A DNA stretch of 64,000 bases from Aquimonas voraii (GCF_900101825.1 NZ_FNAG01000009.1:62001-126000); one strand, 5' to 3'; shown: positions 8,741 through 17,584, counted from the stretch's first letter. Program-made: numbers and translations. The notes: generated by a model not told the origin, from the sequence alone.

Positions 8741-10480
8741 CTAAGCCCCGCGCCGCTCCGCCTTCAGCTGCGGCAGCAGTCGCAGCTCGTCCTTCTCCTC
8801 GCGGCTCAACTTGGTGAGGCCCACCTCGCGTGCTCTGGCCTGCAGCTCGCGCTCGCGCTGCTCCAGCGCCATCAGCTCAAGCCCGCGCACCGCGCCGTCG
8901 AAATCGGCCGCCCAGCCTTCCGGCGGCGCGATCATCTCGGCGACCGCCAGTCGGGTCAGTGCGGCCAGGTCCTCGCTGTCGCTGTAGCTTTCCAGCAGCG
9001 AGCCCGTGGTGATGTCCGGGCGCGCTCGGCAGCGCTGCAGCAGATCCAGCAGCAGCGGCACGCCGGGCTGGTCCAGCCAGGCGAACACATAGGGTGGCTC
9101 GACGCGCTGCGCCAGCGCCGGCTGCTGCAGCAGCAGTTCGATCGCGATGCGCACGAGTGAGCGCCGCGCATTGCGCGGGCGCGGCGTCGCGGCGGCCGGC
9201 TTCGGGCGCGCCACTTCGACGCGGGCGGCCAGCCCGGTCAGCTCGGCCAGCTTCTGCCGCATCAGGTCGCGGAAGGCGCCGTCGGGCATCTGCTCGATCA
9301 TCGGTCGCGCGCGCTCGGCCAGGCGCGCACGGCCGTCGAGGCTCTCCATCTGGATGTCGCGCCCGAGTTCGTTGAAGAAGAACTCCGAGAGCGGCATCGC
9401 CTGCTGCAGACGGCGGTCGAAGCCCTCCGCCCCTTCGCTGCGGACCACGGTGTCCGGGTCCTCGCCCTCGGGCAGGAACAGGAACCAGGCCTGGCGTCCG
9501 TCCTTCAGTCGCGGCAGGGTCGACTCCAGCGCTTTCCACGCCGCCGCACGTCCGGCGCGATCGCCGTCGAAGCAGAAGTAGACGTCGCCGGAATTGCGGA
9601 ACAGCAGCTCGGCGTGGTCCGGTGTGGTCGCGGTGCCGAGCGTGGCGACCGCCTGCGTCACCCCGAACTGGAACAGACTGACCACGTCCATGTAGCCCTC
9701 GACCACGATCAGCCGCGGGATGCGCGAGTGGGTCTGCCGCACCTGCCACAGGCCATAGAGCTCGCGACCCTTGCGGAACAGCGGGGTCTCCGGTGAGTTC
9801 AGGTACTTCGGGCTGTCGTCGGCCGACAGCACGCGACCGCCGAACGCGATCACCCGGCCGCGGCGGTCGTGGATCGGGAAGATCAGCCGGTCACGGAACT
9901 TGTCGTAGCTGCGGCCGGCGTCGTTCCTCGACAGCAGGCCGACCTTGTCGAGCAGGGCGCGCTGCGTCTCGTCGCGCCCCAGCGCCGACAGCAGGGCATC
10001 CCAGCCGGCCGGCGCATAGCCCAGCTCGAAGCGCGCCTGGGTGGCGGCGTCGACGCCACGTTTCTGCAGGTAGGCGCGGGCGTGCGACGCGGACTTCAGC
10101 TGCGTCTGGAAAAAGGTGTTGGCCGCAGCGGTGCTCGCATACAGCGGACCGAAATCGTCCTCGCGGCCGCGCGCCGGCTTGTTCTCGCGCGGCACCTCCA
10201 TGCCGGCGCGCTTGGCCAGATCCTCGACCGCATCGAGGAACTCAAGGCGGTCGTACTCCATCAGGAACTTGATCGCGGTGCCGTGCGCCCCGCAGCCGAA
10301 GCAGTGGTAGAACTGCTTGGTCGGGCTGACGTAGAACGAAGGCGTGCGCTCGTCGTGGAAGGGACAGCAGGCGGTGTACTCGCGGCCGGCGCGCTTCAGC
10401 TTCACGCGCGCATCGATCAGCTCGACGATGTCGGTGCGCGCCAGCAGGCTGTCGATGAAGCTGTCGGGAATGCGGGCCAT
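8741..10480 (-). CDS. dnaG: DNA primase
   Basis: Synthesises RNA primers for replication with the DnaB helicase. Length is 579 residues. The N-terminal CHC2 zinc finger is visible (Cys39, His42, Cys60, Cys63; CPFHDERTPSF and CFGCG). It is followed by the Toprim core with VVEGYMDVVSLF and CFDGDRAGR, and a C-terminal helicase-binding domain with the lower conservation typical of the family. In many gammaproteobacteria dnaG sits between rpsU and rpoD; here neither is adjacent. The gene stands alone, convergent with metK and divergent from dedD. Confidence 0.97.
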   Translation of the reverse strand: MARIPDSFIDSLLARTDIVELIDARVKLKRAGREYTACCPFHDERTPSFYVSPTKQFYHCFGCGAHGTAIKFLMEYDRLEFLDAVEDLAKRAGMEVPRENKPARGREDDFGPLYASTAAANTFFQTQLKSASHARAYLQKRGVDAATQARFELGYAPAGWDALLSALGRDETQRALLDKVGLLSRNDAGRSYDKFRDRLIFPIHDRRGRVIAFGGRVLSADDSPKYLNSPETPLFRKGRELYGLWQVRQTHSRIPRLIVVEGYMDVVSLFQFGVTQAVATLGTATTPDHAELLFRNSGDVYFCFDGDRAGRAAAWKALESTLPRLKDGRQAWFLFLPEGEDPDTVVRSEGAEGFDRRLQQAMPLSEFFFNELGRDIQMESLDGRARLAERARPMIEQMPDGAFRDLMRQKLAELTGLAARVEVARPKPAAATPRPRNARRSLVRIAIELLLQQPALAQRVEPPYVFAWLDQPGVPLLLDLLQRCRARPDITTGSLLESYSDSEDLAALTRLAVAEMIAPPEGWAADFDGAVRGLELMALEQRERELQARAREVGLTKLSREEKDELRLLPQLKAERRGA

Positions 10481-10559
10481 GGGCGCGCAAGTGTAGGGCA
10501 GGGCAGGCTCTATACTCGCGCCCGATGTTCACCCCCTTGCCGCGGATGCGACGAAACCC
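10481..10559. promoter_or_regulatory. Divergent dnaG/dedD promoter region
   Basis: A TATACT at 10511-10516 is a plausible -10 box for dedD. On the minus strand TACACT at 10495-10490 lies very close to the dnaG ATG, which would give an almost leaderless transcript. No clear -35 element is seen for either. Confidence 0.3.
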
Positions 10560-11693
10560 ATGGATGCAGCCCTGAAGCAGCGCCTGATCGGCGCCACCGT
10601 ACTGGTGGCCCTGGCCGTGATCTTCCTGCCGATGCTGGTCGACGGCCCCGAGGCCGAGCGCGAAACCGCGGGCGAGCAGTTGAGCCTCGACCTGCCGACG
10701 CCGCCGGATCGGCCGATGGAAACCCGCGAGATCCCGCTGCTGCCGACGCCCGCGGACAGTGCAGCGACGGCCCCCGGCACCACTGCGGACGGTGCCGAAG
10801 TGCTGCCGGTGGTCGATACCGGCGCCGAGCAGCGCACCGATGCGCTGAGCGGCCAACCGGTCGGTGCGGGCTCCGATCCGTCCGCGCACGCGTCGACTGC
10901 TGCGGAGGCGCCCGCGTCCGGCGCGACATCGCCCGCCGCTGCGTCGGGTCCAGCGTCTGCAGCGCCGCCTGAGCCTGCGGCGGCTTCGACGGTGGCGGCA
11001 GCGCCTGCCTCTTCGGTACCGGCTACACCTCCTTCCGCGTCCAGCGGCGCCTCGGCGCCGCCGCCCGCTCCGGCCCCAGCGTCGGTAGCGTCGACCGCAG
11101 CGCCGGCGCCCCGCACGGCTGCCCCAATCGCGGCACCGCCTGCGCGTCCTGCGACGACGCCTCTTCCCGCGGCTACCGCCGGCGGCAGCTACGCAGTCAA
11201 CGTCGGCAGCTATGCCAACGTCGCCAACGCCGAGAATCTGCTGAACCGCCTGCGGGGCGCAGGCATTGCCGCCTATGCGGAAAGCGTCACCCTGGACGGC
11301 CGTCCGGTGCGCCGTGTACGCCTCGGGCCCTTCGCCCAGCGCGGTGAGGCCGAACGCGCCCGCCAGGCGGCGCTGGCCGTCCAGCGTGACCTCCCGACCA
11401 GCGTCATCAATCTGGATGCGGTCAGCAATGCGCCGGCGCCGGCGCGTGCGCCCGCGACCGCCGGTTTCGCGGTGCAGCTCGGCGCGCTGCGCAGCGAGGC
11501 CGACGCCAACGCGCTGCGTGATCGCGCCCGCGGCGCCGGCTTCGTGGCCTTTGTCGAGCGCGTCAATGCCGATGCCGGCGTCCTCTGGCGCGTGCGTGTC
11601 GGGCCCGAGCTGGATCGCGCTTCGGCCGAGCGTCGTCGCGGCGAGCTGAAGTCGAGGCTCAACGTCGACGGCCTCGTCGTCAGTCATCCCTGA
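10560..11693 (+). CDS. dedD: SPOR-domain membrane protein (DedD-like) with two SPOR repeats
   Basis: A 377-residue inner-membrane protein. The N-terminus is a short cytoplasmic leader and one membrane helix (RLIGATVLVALAVIFLPMLV). A long periplasmic linker of Ala, Pro and Ser follows (about 60-205). Two consecutive SPOR domains come next, the first starting near SYAVNVGSYANVANAE and the second near GFAVQLGALRSEADAN. SPOR domains bind denuded glycan strands of septal peptidoglycan, so a role in cell division is likely. DedD normally has one SPOR domain; a tandem pair is less common. It is followed by cvpA and purF, as is usual for dedD. Confidence 0.88.
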   Translation: MDAALKQRLIGATVLVALAVIFLPMLVDGPEAERETAGEQLSLDLPTPPDRPMETREIPLLPTPADSAATAPGTTADGAEVLPVVDTGAEQRTDALSGQPVGAGSDPSAHASTAAEAPASGATSPAAASGPASAAPPEPAAASTVAAAPASSVPATPPSASSGASAPPPAPAPASVASTAAPAPRTAAPIAAPPARPATTPLPAATAGGSYAVNVGSYANVANAENLLNRLRGAGIAAYAESVTLDGRPVRRVRLGPFAQRGEAERARQAALAVQRDLPTSVINLDAVSNAPAPARAPATAGFAVQLGALRSEADANALRDRARGAGFVAFVERVNADAGVLWRVRVGPELDRASAERRRGELKSRLNVDGLVVSHP

Positions 11694-11708
11694 TCGTCGC
11701 CTCCGCGC

Positions 11709-12275
11709 GTGGACACCCTGACCTGGGCCGACATCGTTCTGCTGGCCATCCTCGGTCTGTCGACCCTGGTCGGTCTATGGCGTGGCTTCATTGTCGAGGT
11801 CATGTCGGTCGCGGTCTGGGTGGGCGCGTTCTGGTTGGCCTTCACCTACGGCGATAGCGCGGCCCTGCTGTACGAGGGTGTCGTCGAAGCGCCCTCGGCG
11901 CGGCTGCTGCTGGGCTACGCCACGCTGTTCGCACTGGCGCTTGCGGTGGGCGGATTGGCCACGTGGCTGATGGGCAAGCTGGTCAAAACCACCGGCCTGT
12001 CGGGCACGGATCGCTTGCTCGGCCTGCTGTTCGGCCTGGTGCGTGGCTATGCGCTCGGGGCCGTGGCCGTGCTGCTCGCGGGTTTCACAGCCTTGCCCGG
12101 CGACGCCTGGTGGGAACAGTCGCGGGTGGTGCCTGCCTTCCAGCGCGGCGCCGAATGGCTGCGCGCCCATTTGCCCGCATCGGTGGCCCAGGAAGTCAAT
12201 TTCGTCCCGGTCCTTCGGCTCGACCTCTCTTCACCTGCGACCCCGCCTGCCCAGCCGGAGCCGGACGGGGGATAA
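11709..12275 (+). CDS. cvpA: CvpA family inner-membrane protein
   Basis: A 188-residue protein with four hydrophobic segments in the pattern of CvpA (colicin V production protein). CvpA is linked to envelope stress tolerance and is encoded just upstream of purF in many proteobacteria, as here. The start is GTG at 11709, 15 bases after dedD; an ATG start would shorten the first helix. The hydrophilic C-terminal tail ends in a Pro-rich stretch. The molecular activity of the family is unsettled. Confidence 0.9.
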   Translation: MDTLTWADIVLLAILGLSTLVGLWRGFIVEVMSVAVWVGAFWLAFTYGDSAALLYEGVVEAPSARLLLGYATLFALALAVGGLATWLMGKLVKTTGLSGTDRLLGLLFGLVRGYALGAVAVLLAGFTALPGDAWWEQSRVVPAFQRGAEWLRAHLPASVAQEVNFVPVLRLDLSSPATPPAQPEPDGG

Positions 12276-12327
12276 TGCGCGCCTTGCCGCGGTGTGCTCG
12301 CGGATCCTCGCCCCCAAGGACCTCCCC

Positions 12328-13797
12328 ATGTGCGGAATCATCGGCATCGTCGGCACCAGCCCGGTGGCCCCGGCCCTGTATGACGGATTGACGGTGCTGC
12401 AGCACCGCGGCCAGGACGCGGCCGGCATCGCCACGGCCGATGGCCTGCGCCTGCGCGTCCACAAGGGCAATGGCCTGGTCAAGGACGTGTTCGACGAGCC
12501 GCAGATGCGCCTGTTGTCCGGTCGCATGGGTATCGGCCACTGTCGCTATCCCACGGCCGGTTCGGAAGGCTCGGACGAGGCTCAGCCCTTCTACGTCAAT
12601 TCCCCGTTCGGCATCGCTCTGGCCCACAACGGCAACCTGATCAATACCGATGCGCTGCGTGCGCAGGTGTTTGAAACCGATCGTCGCCACGTCAACACCG
12701 AGTCCGACTCGGAAGTGCTGCTGAATGTGTTCGCCCACGAGCTGGCCGAGCGCGGCACGCTGTCGCCCGAAGCGGCGATCCAAGCCGTGGCCGGCGTGCA
12801 TGCCCGCTGCCGCGGCGGCTACGCCGTGGTCAGTCTGGTGCTGGGGCTTGGGCTGGTCGCGTTCCGCGATCCGCACGGCATCCGTCCGCTCGTGTTGGGG
12901 CGTCGCGACACGCCGGAAGGCATCGAGTACGCGCTGGCTTCGGAGAGCGTGGCGCTGGACATCCTCGGCTTCACCCGCGTGCGCGACATCAAGCCCGGCG
13001 AATGCGTGGTGGTGACGCCGCGCGGCGAACTGCATGCCGAGGTCTGCGCGCCGGTGGGCGAGCACTCGCCCTGCATCTTCGAATTCGTCTATTTCGCCCG
13101 GCCCGACTCGATGATGGACGACGTCTCGGTGCACAAGGCGCGGATGCGCATGGGCGTCAAGCTGGGCGAGAAGATCCTTCGCCTGCGGCCGGATCACGAC
13201 ATCGACACCGTGATCCCCATTCCCGACACTTCTCGCACCTCGGCGCTGGAGCTGGCCAACGTGCTGGGCGTGAAGTACCGCGAGGGCTTCATCAAGAACC
13301 GCTACATCGGCCGCACCTTCATCATGCCGGGCCAGGGTCAGAGGGTGAAATCGGTGCGCCGCAAGCTGAACCCGATTCCGCTGGAGTTCCGGGACCGCGT
13401 GGTGCTGCTGGTCGACGACTCCATCGTCCGCGGCACCACCAGCCGGCAGATCATCCAGATGGCCCGCGAAGCCGGCGCGCGCAAGGTCTATCTGGCCTCG
13501 GCGGCGCCTCCCGTGCGCTATCCCAACATCTACGGCATCGACATGCCGGCCGCCGAAGAGTTGGTCGCCCACGGGCGCAGCGAGGAGGAAATCCAGGCGC
13601 AGCTCGGCTGCGACTGGCTGATCTATCAGGATCTGGAGGATCTGAAAGAAGCCGTCGGCGGGCCGAAGAAACGGCTCACCACGTTTGATGCCAGCTGCTT
13701 CACCGGCGAGTACGTCACCGGCATCGACGCCGACTACTTCGAGCGCATCCGCGCCCAGCGTTCCGACGATGCAAAGCGCCTGCGTCGACAGGCCTGA
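12328..13797 (+). CDS. purF: Amidophosphoribosyltransferase
   Basis: First committed enzyme of de novo purine synthesis: PRPP plus glutamine gives 5-phosphoribosylamine. The ATG at 12328 gives MCGIIGIVG, so the nucleophile Cys becomes residue 1 after Met removal; the longer open frame upstream is not coding. An AAGGA ribosome site sits 7 bases before it. The glutaminase domain shows HNGNL and the glutamine-site region HRGQDAAG. The PRPP loop is VVLLVDDSIVRGTTS. Length is 489 residues. The gene ends the dedD-cvpA-purF run. Confidence 0.97.
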   Translation: MCGIIGIVGTSPVAPALYDGLTVLQHRGQDAAGIATADGLRLRVHKGNGLVKDVFDEPQMRLLSGRMGIGHCRYPTAGSEGSDEAQPFYVNSPFGIALAHNGNLINTDALRAQVFETDRRHVNTESDSEVLLNVFAHELAERGTLSPEAAIQAVAGVHARCRGGYAVVSLVLGLGLVAFRDPHGIRPLVLGRRDTPEGIEYALASESVALDILGFTRVRDIKPGECVVVTPRGELHAEVCAPVGEHSPCIFEFVYFARPDSMMDDVSVHKARMRMGVKLGEKILRLRPDHDIDTVIPIPDTSRTSALELANVLGVKYREGFIKNRYIGRTFIMPGQGQRVKSVRRKLNPIPLEFRDRVVLLVDDSIVRGTTSRQIIQMAREAGARKVYLASAAPPVRYPNIYGIDMPAAEELVAHGRSEEEIQAQLGCDWLIYQDLEDLKEAVGGPKKRLTTFDASCFTGEYVTGIDADYFERIRAQRSDDAKRLRRQA

Positions 13798-14638
13798 GCC
13801 GGTGGCGCAGACGGGGCAGGGCGCCGCCGACCTGCATGCCGCTGCGCTGCGGGTGCTGCTGTTGCAGCACCCCGCCGAGAAATGCACCGCAGCTACTGAG
13901 CTTGCGCGCGCGCTCGAAGCGGGCGAGTTGGTGCCGATGGACTCACCCGCAGCGATGGATCTGCCCGTGCCCGGCCGGCCCGAGCGCCCACGGTTGGTGC
14001 CACCGCGTGCCTTGCCGCAGCGTGGGCTGGGCAGCGCCGAGGGGCGTGCGGCCTTTCTGCACGCGATCGCCCATATCGAGTTCAATGCCATCAATCTGGC
14101 GACGGATGCGGTCTATCGCTTCCGCGGCATGCCGCTCGACTTCTATCGGGACTGGGCGCGCATTGCCGCCGATGAGGCGCGCCACTTCCGCTTGCTGGAG
14201 GCGCGGATGGCCGAGCTGGGCGCGGCCTACGGCGACTTCGACGCCCACAACGGCCTGTGGGACATGGCCTGTAAAACTGCGCACGATTGCCTGACCCGTA
14301 TGGCTCTGGTGCCGCGGGTGCTGGAGGCCCGTGGCCTGGATGTCACCCCGGCGATGATCGAGCGCCTGCGCGCCGTTGGCGATGCTGCTTCGATCTCGGT
14401 GCTCGAGGTGATCCTGCGGGAGGAGGTCGGCCACGTTGCTGCCGGCACCCGCTGGTTCGAGTGGTGCTGCGCGCTTGAGGGGCGCGAACCTGCGGCCACC
14501 TTCCAGGCCCTTCTGGATCGGCATGCGCCCGACGCGGTGCGACCGCCTTTCAACGATACAGCCCGTCTCGCGGCGGGGTTCACGGTCTCCGAGCTGGAGC
14601 AGCTCGCAGCCCGTGCGGGGCGGCTGCGATCCGCCTGA
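13769..14638 (+). CDS. Ferritin-like DUF455 family protein
   Basis: A 289-residue helical protein of the DUF455 ferritin-like family. Putative di-iron ligands are visible in HAIAHIEFNAI, ADEARHFRLLEARM and REEVGHVAAG, i.e. the E-x-x-H pattern of ferritin-like carboxylate di-iron proteins. Its substrate is unknown; relatives of this fold include tRNA hydroxylases and oxidases. The ATG at 13769 overlaps purF by 29 bases. A GTG at 13802, four bases past the purF stop, is an equally possible start and gives a protein beginning near the conserved HAAALRVLL. Confidence 0.85.
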   Translation: MQSACVDRPEPVAQTGQGAADLHAAALRVLLLQHPAEKCTAATELARALEAGELVPMDSPAAMDLPVPGRPERPRLVPPRALPQRGLGSAEGRAAFLHAIAHIEFNAINLATDAVYRFRGMPLDFYRDWARIAADEARHFRLLEARMAELGAAYGDFDAHNGLWDMACKTAHDCLTRMALVPRVLEARGLDVTPAMIERLRAVGDAASISVLEVILREEVGHVAAGTRWFEWCCALEGREPAATFQALLDRHAPDAVRPPFNDTARLAAGFTVSELEQLAARAGRLRSA

Positions 14639-14899
14639 GGCCCGGGCTGTGGCCGGAGCCTGTGCGCGGATCCACAGAACCAGAAAAGTTCCGCCGAACG
14701 TGGCCTGAATCGACGCCCGCCTGCGTATAAGCCCTTTGAGATCCCCCTGATCGGGGGCTCACGTCTTCGACCGGACCCTATGCAAACAGGTGTTTCCTGT
14801 TGTGAAGTTCCTGTGCTAGCCTTTGGCGAGCTTGGGGGCGTCCGGACGAAATCCGTCCAGATCAGTGGCTTGCAGCACATACTGCACAAGAGGGTGGAA
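14639..14899. other. Intergenic region before the secreted-protein cluster
   Basis: About 260 bases without a gene. It contains an inverted repeat AACAGG-TGTTT-CCTGTT at 14785-14801 and a C5/G5 hairpin near 14743-14757. Either could be an operator or part of a leader structure for the three genes that follow. No clear -35/-10 pair was found, and the sequence does not match a GEMM-type c-di-GMP riboswitch closely enough to call. Confidence 0.35.
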
Positions 14900-15745
14900 A
14901 TGAAAGCATTGACTCAGAGTGTCCTGGCCGCAGCGATGCTGATGGCCCTGCCCTTCGCTTCGGCGGAGGCCTGCAACAAGAACGCGTGGCTGGGCAACCA
15001 GGCCGCCGCCGCCGGTGCGCTGGCCAGCGGCCCCGAGTTGCCGGCTGGCAACACGAACAAGATTCCGCGCTACAGCGGCAAGTGCGCGGTAAAGACGAGC
15101 GCTGGTCAGTTCGTGACCGACAACACGCCGAGCGCTGAGGCCACCTACCGTGCCCGCTTCTACGTCTACACCAGCACCACTGGCAAGTTTTTTACGGCCA
15201 CCGCCAGCGATGACTCGGCCGGCGCTGAGATCGTGGGCGTGAGCTTCGACGGCTCGGCTTTCAACTTCAGCGGCCCGTCCGGCTTGTCGGGCTCTGCCCC
15301 CGCCGTTCCCAACCGTTGGTACTCGATCGAGATTTTGCACCAGTCGGGCGGTGCTTTCTCCGCCTCGGTGCAGGGTGCGAACGCAACTACCGCTAGCACC
15401 GTGACCGGCACCTCGGCGACGGGTTCTGTGGGCTCGGCGGCGATCGGGTTCATCGGTGCGGGTAGTGGAAGCTTTGTGCTCGACGAGTTTGAGTCGACCC
15501 GCTCCGCGACCACGGCGATTGGTCGCAAGTGCCGCGGCAACGCGAATGGCACTGACACCATCATTAGCCTTGCTGATCGCATTCAGATCGGTAACGAGAT
15601 CAACGGTGCGGTAACGGGCACGGGCGTTGCGATTGGCCAGCCTGATTTCAACGAAGACGGGATTGTGTCGCTTGCCGACAGAACCCTTGTGGCTCAGATC
15701 ATCAGCTCGAATCAGGGTGGCACATTCTGCGGCGGCGTCAACTAA
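14900..15745 (+). CDS. Secreted protein with C-terminal dockerin-like calcium loops
   Basis: A 281-residue protein. The signal peptide (MKALTQSVLAAAMLMALPFASAEA) places it outside the inner membrane. The middle part is a Ser/Thr/Gly-rich beta domain of the type seen in carbohydrate-binding or LamG-like folds. The last 70 residues hold two dockerin-like segments. The first is NANGTDTIISLADRIQIGNEI. The second is DFNEDGIVSLADRTLVAQII, a full DxNxDGxxxxxD calcium loop followed by a helix. Dockerins bind cohesin domains. The next two genes encode cohesin-like proteins, so a surface complex is suggested. The ATG at 14900 is preceded by AGGGTGG. Function is inferred from pattern only. Confidence 0.7.
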   Translation: MKALTQSVLAAAMLMALPFASAEACNKNAWLGNQAAAAGALASGPELPAGNTNKIPRYSGKCAVKTSAGQFVTDNTPSAEATYRARFYVYTSTTGKFFTATASDDSAGAEIVGVSFDGSAFNFSGPSGLSGSAPAVPNRWYSIEILHQSGGAFSASVQGANATTASTVTGTSATGSVGSAAIGFIGAGSGSFVLDEFESTRSATTAIGRKCRGNANGTDTIISLADRIQIGNEINGAVTGTGVAIGQPDFNEDGIVSLADRTLVAQIISSNQGGTFCGGVN

Positions 15746-15764
15746 GGACCAAGGAGCATCCAAA

Positions 15765-16184
15765 ATGAAAAAGGCACTTTTCGCATCTGCGATCCTGGCC
15801 TTGGTGGCCTTCGCGGGCAATGCTTCGGCTGAGCAGCTCCTCTTCACAAAGTCGAATGCTAAGTCCGGATCGTCTGTTGCCATCGATTACGTGAGCGACG
15901 GCAGGTCGGTCGGAGTCCAAATCGAGATTCTTGTTCCCGGGAAGGCGCAAGTTGATCTCTCTGGCTTTGCCAAGCAGCTTCCCAAGGGGTTCGTCTTTGA
16001 GCACGGCCTCGTTGACGGAAAGCTGATTCTCACGGTTGTGAACGACAACGGCGTAACGTTCCCGAAGGGGATCGTTTCGCTCGGGACGATCAAAGCTCTA
16101 GGCGGCTCAGGTGACTTCGTCCTCGATCGAATCGAGTCTGTGGATGCCAACGCGCAGATTCTGAGCGTAGAAACTGTCCAGTAA
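15765..16184 (+). CDS. Small secreted protein, possibly cohesin-like
   Basis: A 139-residue protein with a clear signal peptide (MKKALFASAILALVAFAGNASA). The mature part is an all-beta sequence. It starts with a GSSVAIDY strand, then GVQIEILVPG, later GKLILTVVNDNG and GIVSLGTIKAL. This order recalls cohesin domains (a strand with a short gap, then a late glycine-rich strand), but identity to known families cannot be judged by eye. It lies 19 bases after the dockerin-like gene, with an AAGGAG ribosome site, so the two are co-transcribed. Codon and base composition are less GC-rich than the flanking genes. Confidence 0.6.
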   Translation: MKKALFASAILALVAFAGNASAEQLLFTKSNAKSGSSVAIDYVSDGRSVGVQIEILVPGKAQVDLSGFAKQLPKGFVFEHGLVDGKLILTVVNDNGVTFPKGIVSLGTIKALGGSGDFVLDRIESVDANAQILSVETVQ

Positions 16185-16223
16185 GACAGTCCAGTTCTCG
16201 TAAGCCCTGCGAAGGAAAGAAGA

Positions 16224-17528
16224 ATGAAGCTTAAAGTTAAAGCCCTTACTGGGTTGTGCCTCTCGATTGTTGGTGGCTTGGCAAGCGCGGGTACGATCTC
16301 TGTTACCCCCGCTACCGCGACTGCGCTCCAGGCGGGCGGCGCCACTTCTCCCACTCCCCACGCGATCGTCTACGCGCAAGCGGCGATGGGTGAGACCACC
16401 AACAACTTTCAGGGTCGTCTGATTTACGACAGCGCGATTCTGAGCGCGACCGTGACTTCAGGGGCTGCTGCATGCACGATCCCCACCCCTGGAACGATCG
16501 TTGTGGTGACCCAGAACTTCGCAACGCCTCTGTTGGCCAGCGGTACTGTCTGCGAGATCGCGTTTAGCTCAGTGGCTGGCGCCGCCATTGGCACCACGAA
16601 TCTCGACTTCCAGTTCAACGCTGGTCTTGGCGATGGATGCCTTGATGATCAGGCGAACGCTGCGACGTGTACGATCAATGACGCCACCGTCAACGTGATC
16701 ACCGCCCCGCCCGACACCAACCTTGCCTACACCCCGGCACCGGGTGGCACGGTAACCTTCCCGGCGGGCGTTGCTCTGACGACCCAGAACGCTTCGATCG
16801 GCATTACCACCACCGGCACGGTCGGCGCTGGCACGATTTCGAACTGCGGCATCACGGGTACGGGCGCGGCTTCCTTCGGCCCGCCGCCGGCCGGCACGAT
16901 CTCGGTCAACGGCGGTTCGACCGGCACCATTCCGCTGACCTGCACCCTGCCCAATTCGGGCGGCGCGGCGACGGCGACCCTGACCTGTACCGAGACCGAC
17001 GCCGACACGCCGGCCCCGGGTGCTGCGCGCTCCTGGACGCTGAGCTGCCCACAGGGCACCCCGGTTCCGGGCCCCGGTTTCGGCGCCTCGCCGGCTACGA
17101 ATACCCCGGCGACGGCGATCAACTGCAGCGGCCAGGCCGGCACCTCGGTGACGCGTCAGATCACCATCACCAACAACGGCAATCCGGGTGCGGGTTCGGC
17201 GCTTGACTTCACCTGCACGGGCGGTGGAATCGTCTCCATCACCTCCGGTGGTTCCGCGACCGGTTTGGCCGTGGGTGCTTCGCAGACGGTCAATGTGTCC
17301 TGCGCCGTGCCGGCGGATGGCGTGACCTCGACGGGCACGGTCAGCTGCACCAGCAACGCGCCGGGTGGTCCGTTCGTGTTCAACTACTCCTCGACCGGCA
17401 GCACGCTGCCGCCGCCGGTGGCGCGTCCGGCCGTCGTGCCGGCCAGTTCCACCTGGTCGCAGATCGCCCTGATCGCCCTGCTGGCAGGTCTGGGTCTGGC
17501 CTTCGTCGGTTTCCGCCGCGGTCAGTAA
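16224..17528 (+). CDS. Surface protein with cohesin-like N-terminus, Ig-like repeats and IPTL-CTERM-like anchor
   Basis: A 434-residue exported protein. After a signal peptide (cut after LASA) comes a cohesin-like domain: ISVTPATATAL, FQGRLIYDSAIL, VCEIAFSSVAG. Two immunoglobulin-like beta domains with paired cysteines follow (about 165-290 and 290-400). The C-terminus is a short Pro-rich spacer, PASSTWSQ, a hydrophobic helix and FRRGQ. That is the layout of IPTL-CTERM/PEP-CTERM sorting signals, although the IPTL motif itself is changed to VPASSTW. It should be held in the envelope or processed there. It is the third gene of the cluster (39 bases after the second) and has a strong terminator behind it. 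The first 450 bases are lower in GC than the second half. Confidence 0.68.
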   Translation: MKLKVKALTGLCLSIVGGLASAGTISVTPATATALQAGGATSPTPHAIVYAQAAMGETTNNFQGRLIYDSAILSATVTSGAAACTIPTPGTIVVVTQNFATPLLASGTVCEIAFSSVAGAAIGTTNLDFQFNAGLGDGCLDDQANAATCTINDATVNVITAPPDTNLAYTPAPGGTVTFPAGVALTTQNASIGITTTGTVGAGTISNCGITGTGAASFGPPPAGTISVNGGSTGTIPLTCTLPNSGGAATATLTCTETDADTPAPGAARSWTLSCPQGTPVPGPGFGASPATNTPATAINCSGQAGTSVTRQITITNNGNPGAGSALDFTCTGGGIVSITSGGSATGLAVGASQTVNVSCAVPADGVTSTGTVSCTSNAPGGPFVFNYSSTGSTLPPPVARPAVVPASSTWSQIALIALLAGLGLAFVGFRRGQ

Positions 17529-17552
17529 GAGTTCCTGCTTCAAGCTGAAGAG

Positions 17553-17584
17553 CGAAGGGCGCCCTCGGGCGCCCTTCGTCATTT
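17553..17584 (+). terminator. Rho-independent terminator of the secreted-protein cluster
   Basis: A 12-base stem CGAAGGGCGCCC / GGGCGCCCTTCG with a 2-base centre (17553-17578), followed by TCATTTT. Strong hairpin, modest T-run. Confidence 0.85.

Noticed and set aside
14639-14899. c-di-GMP (GEMM) or other riboswitch before the dockerin-like gene
   Set aside because: Hairpins are present but the conserved GEMM core bases were not found.
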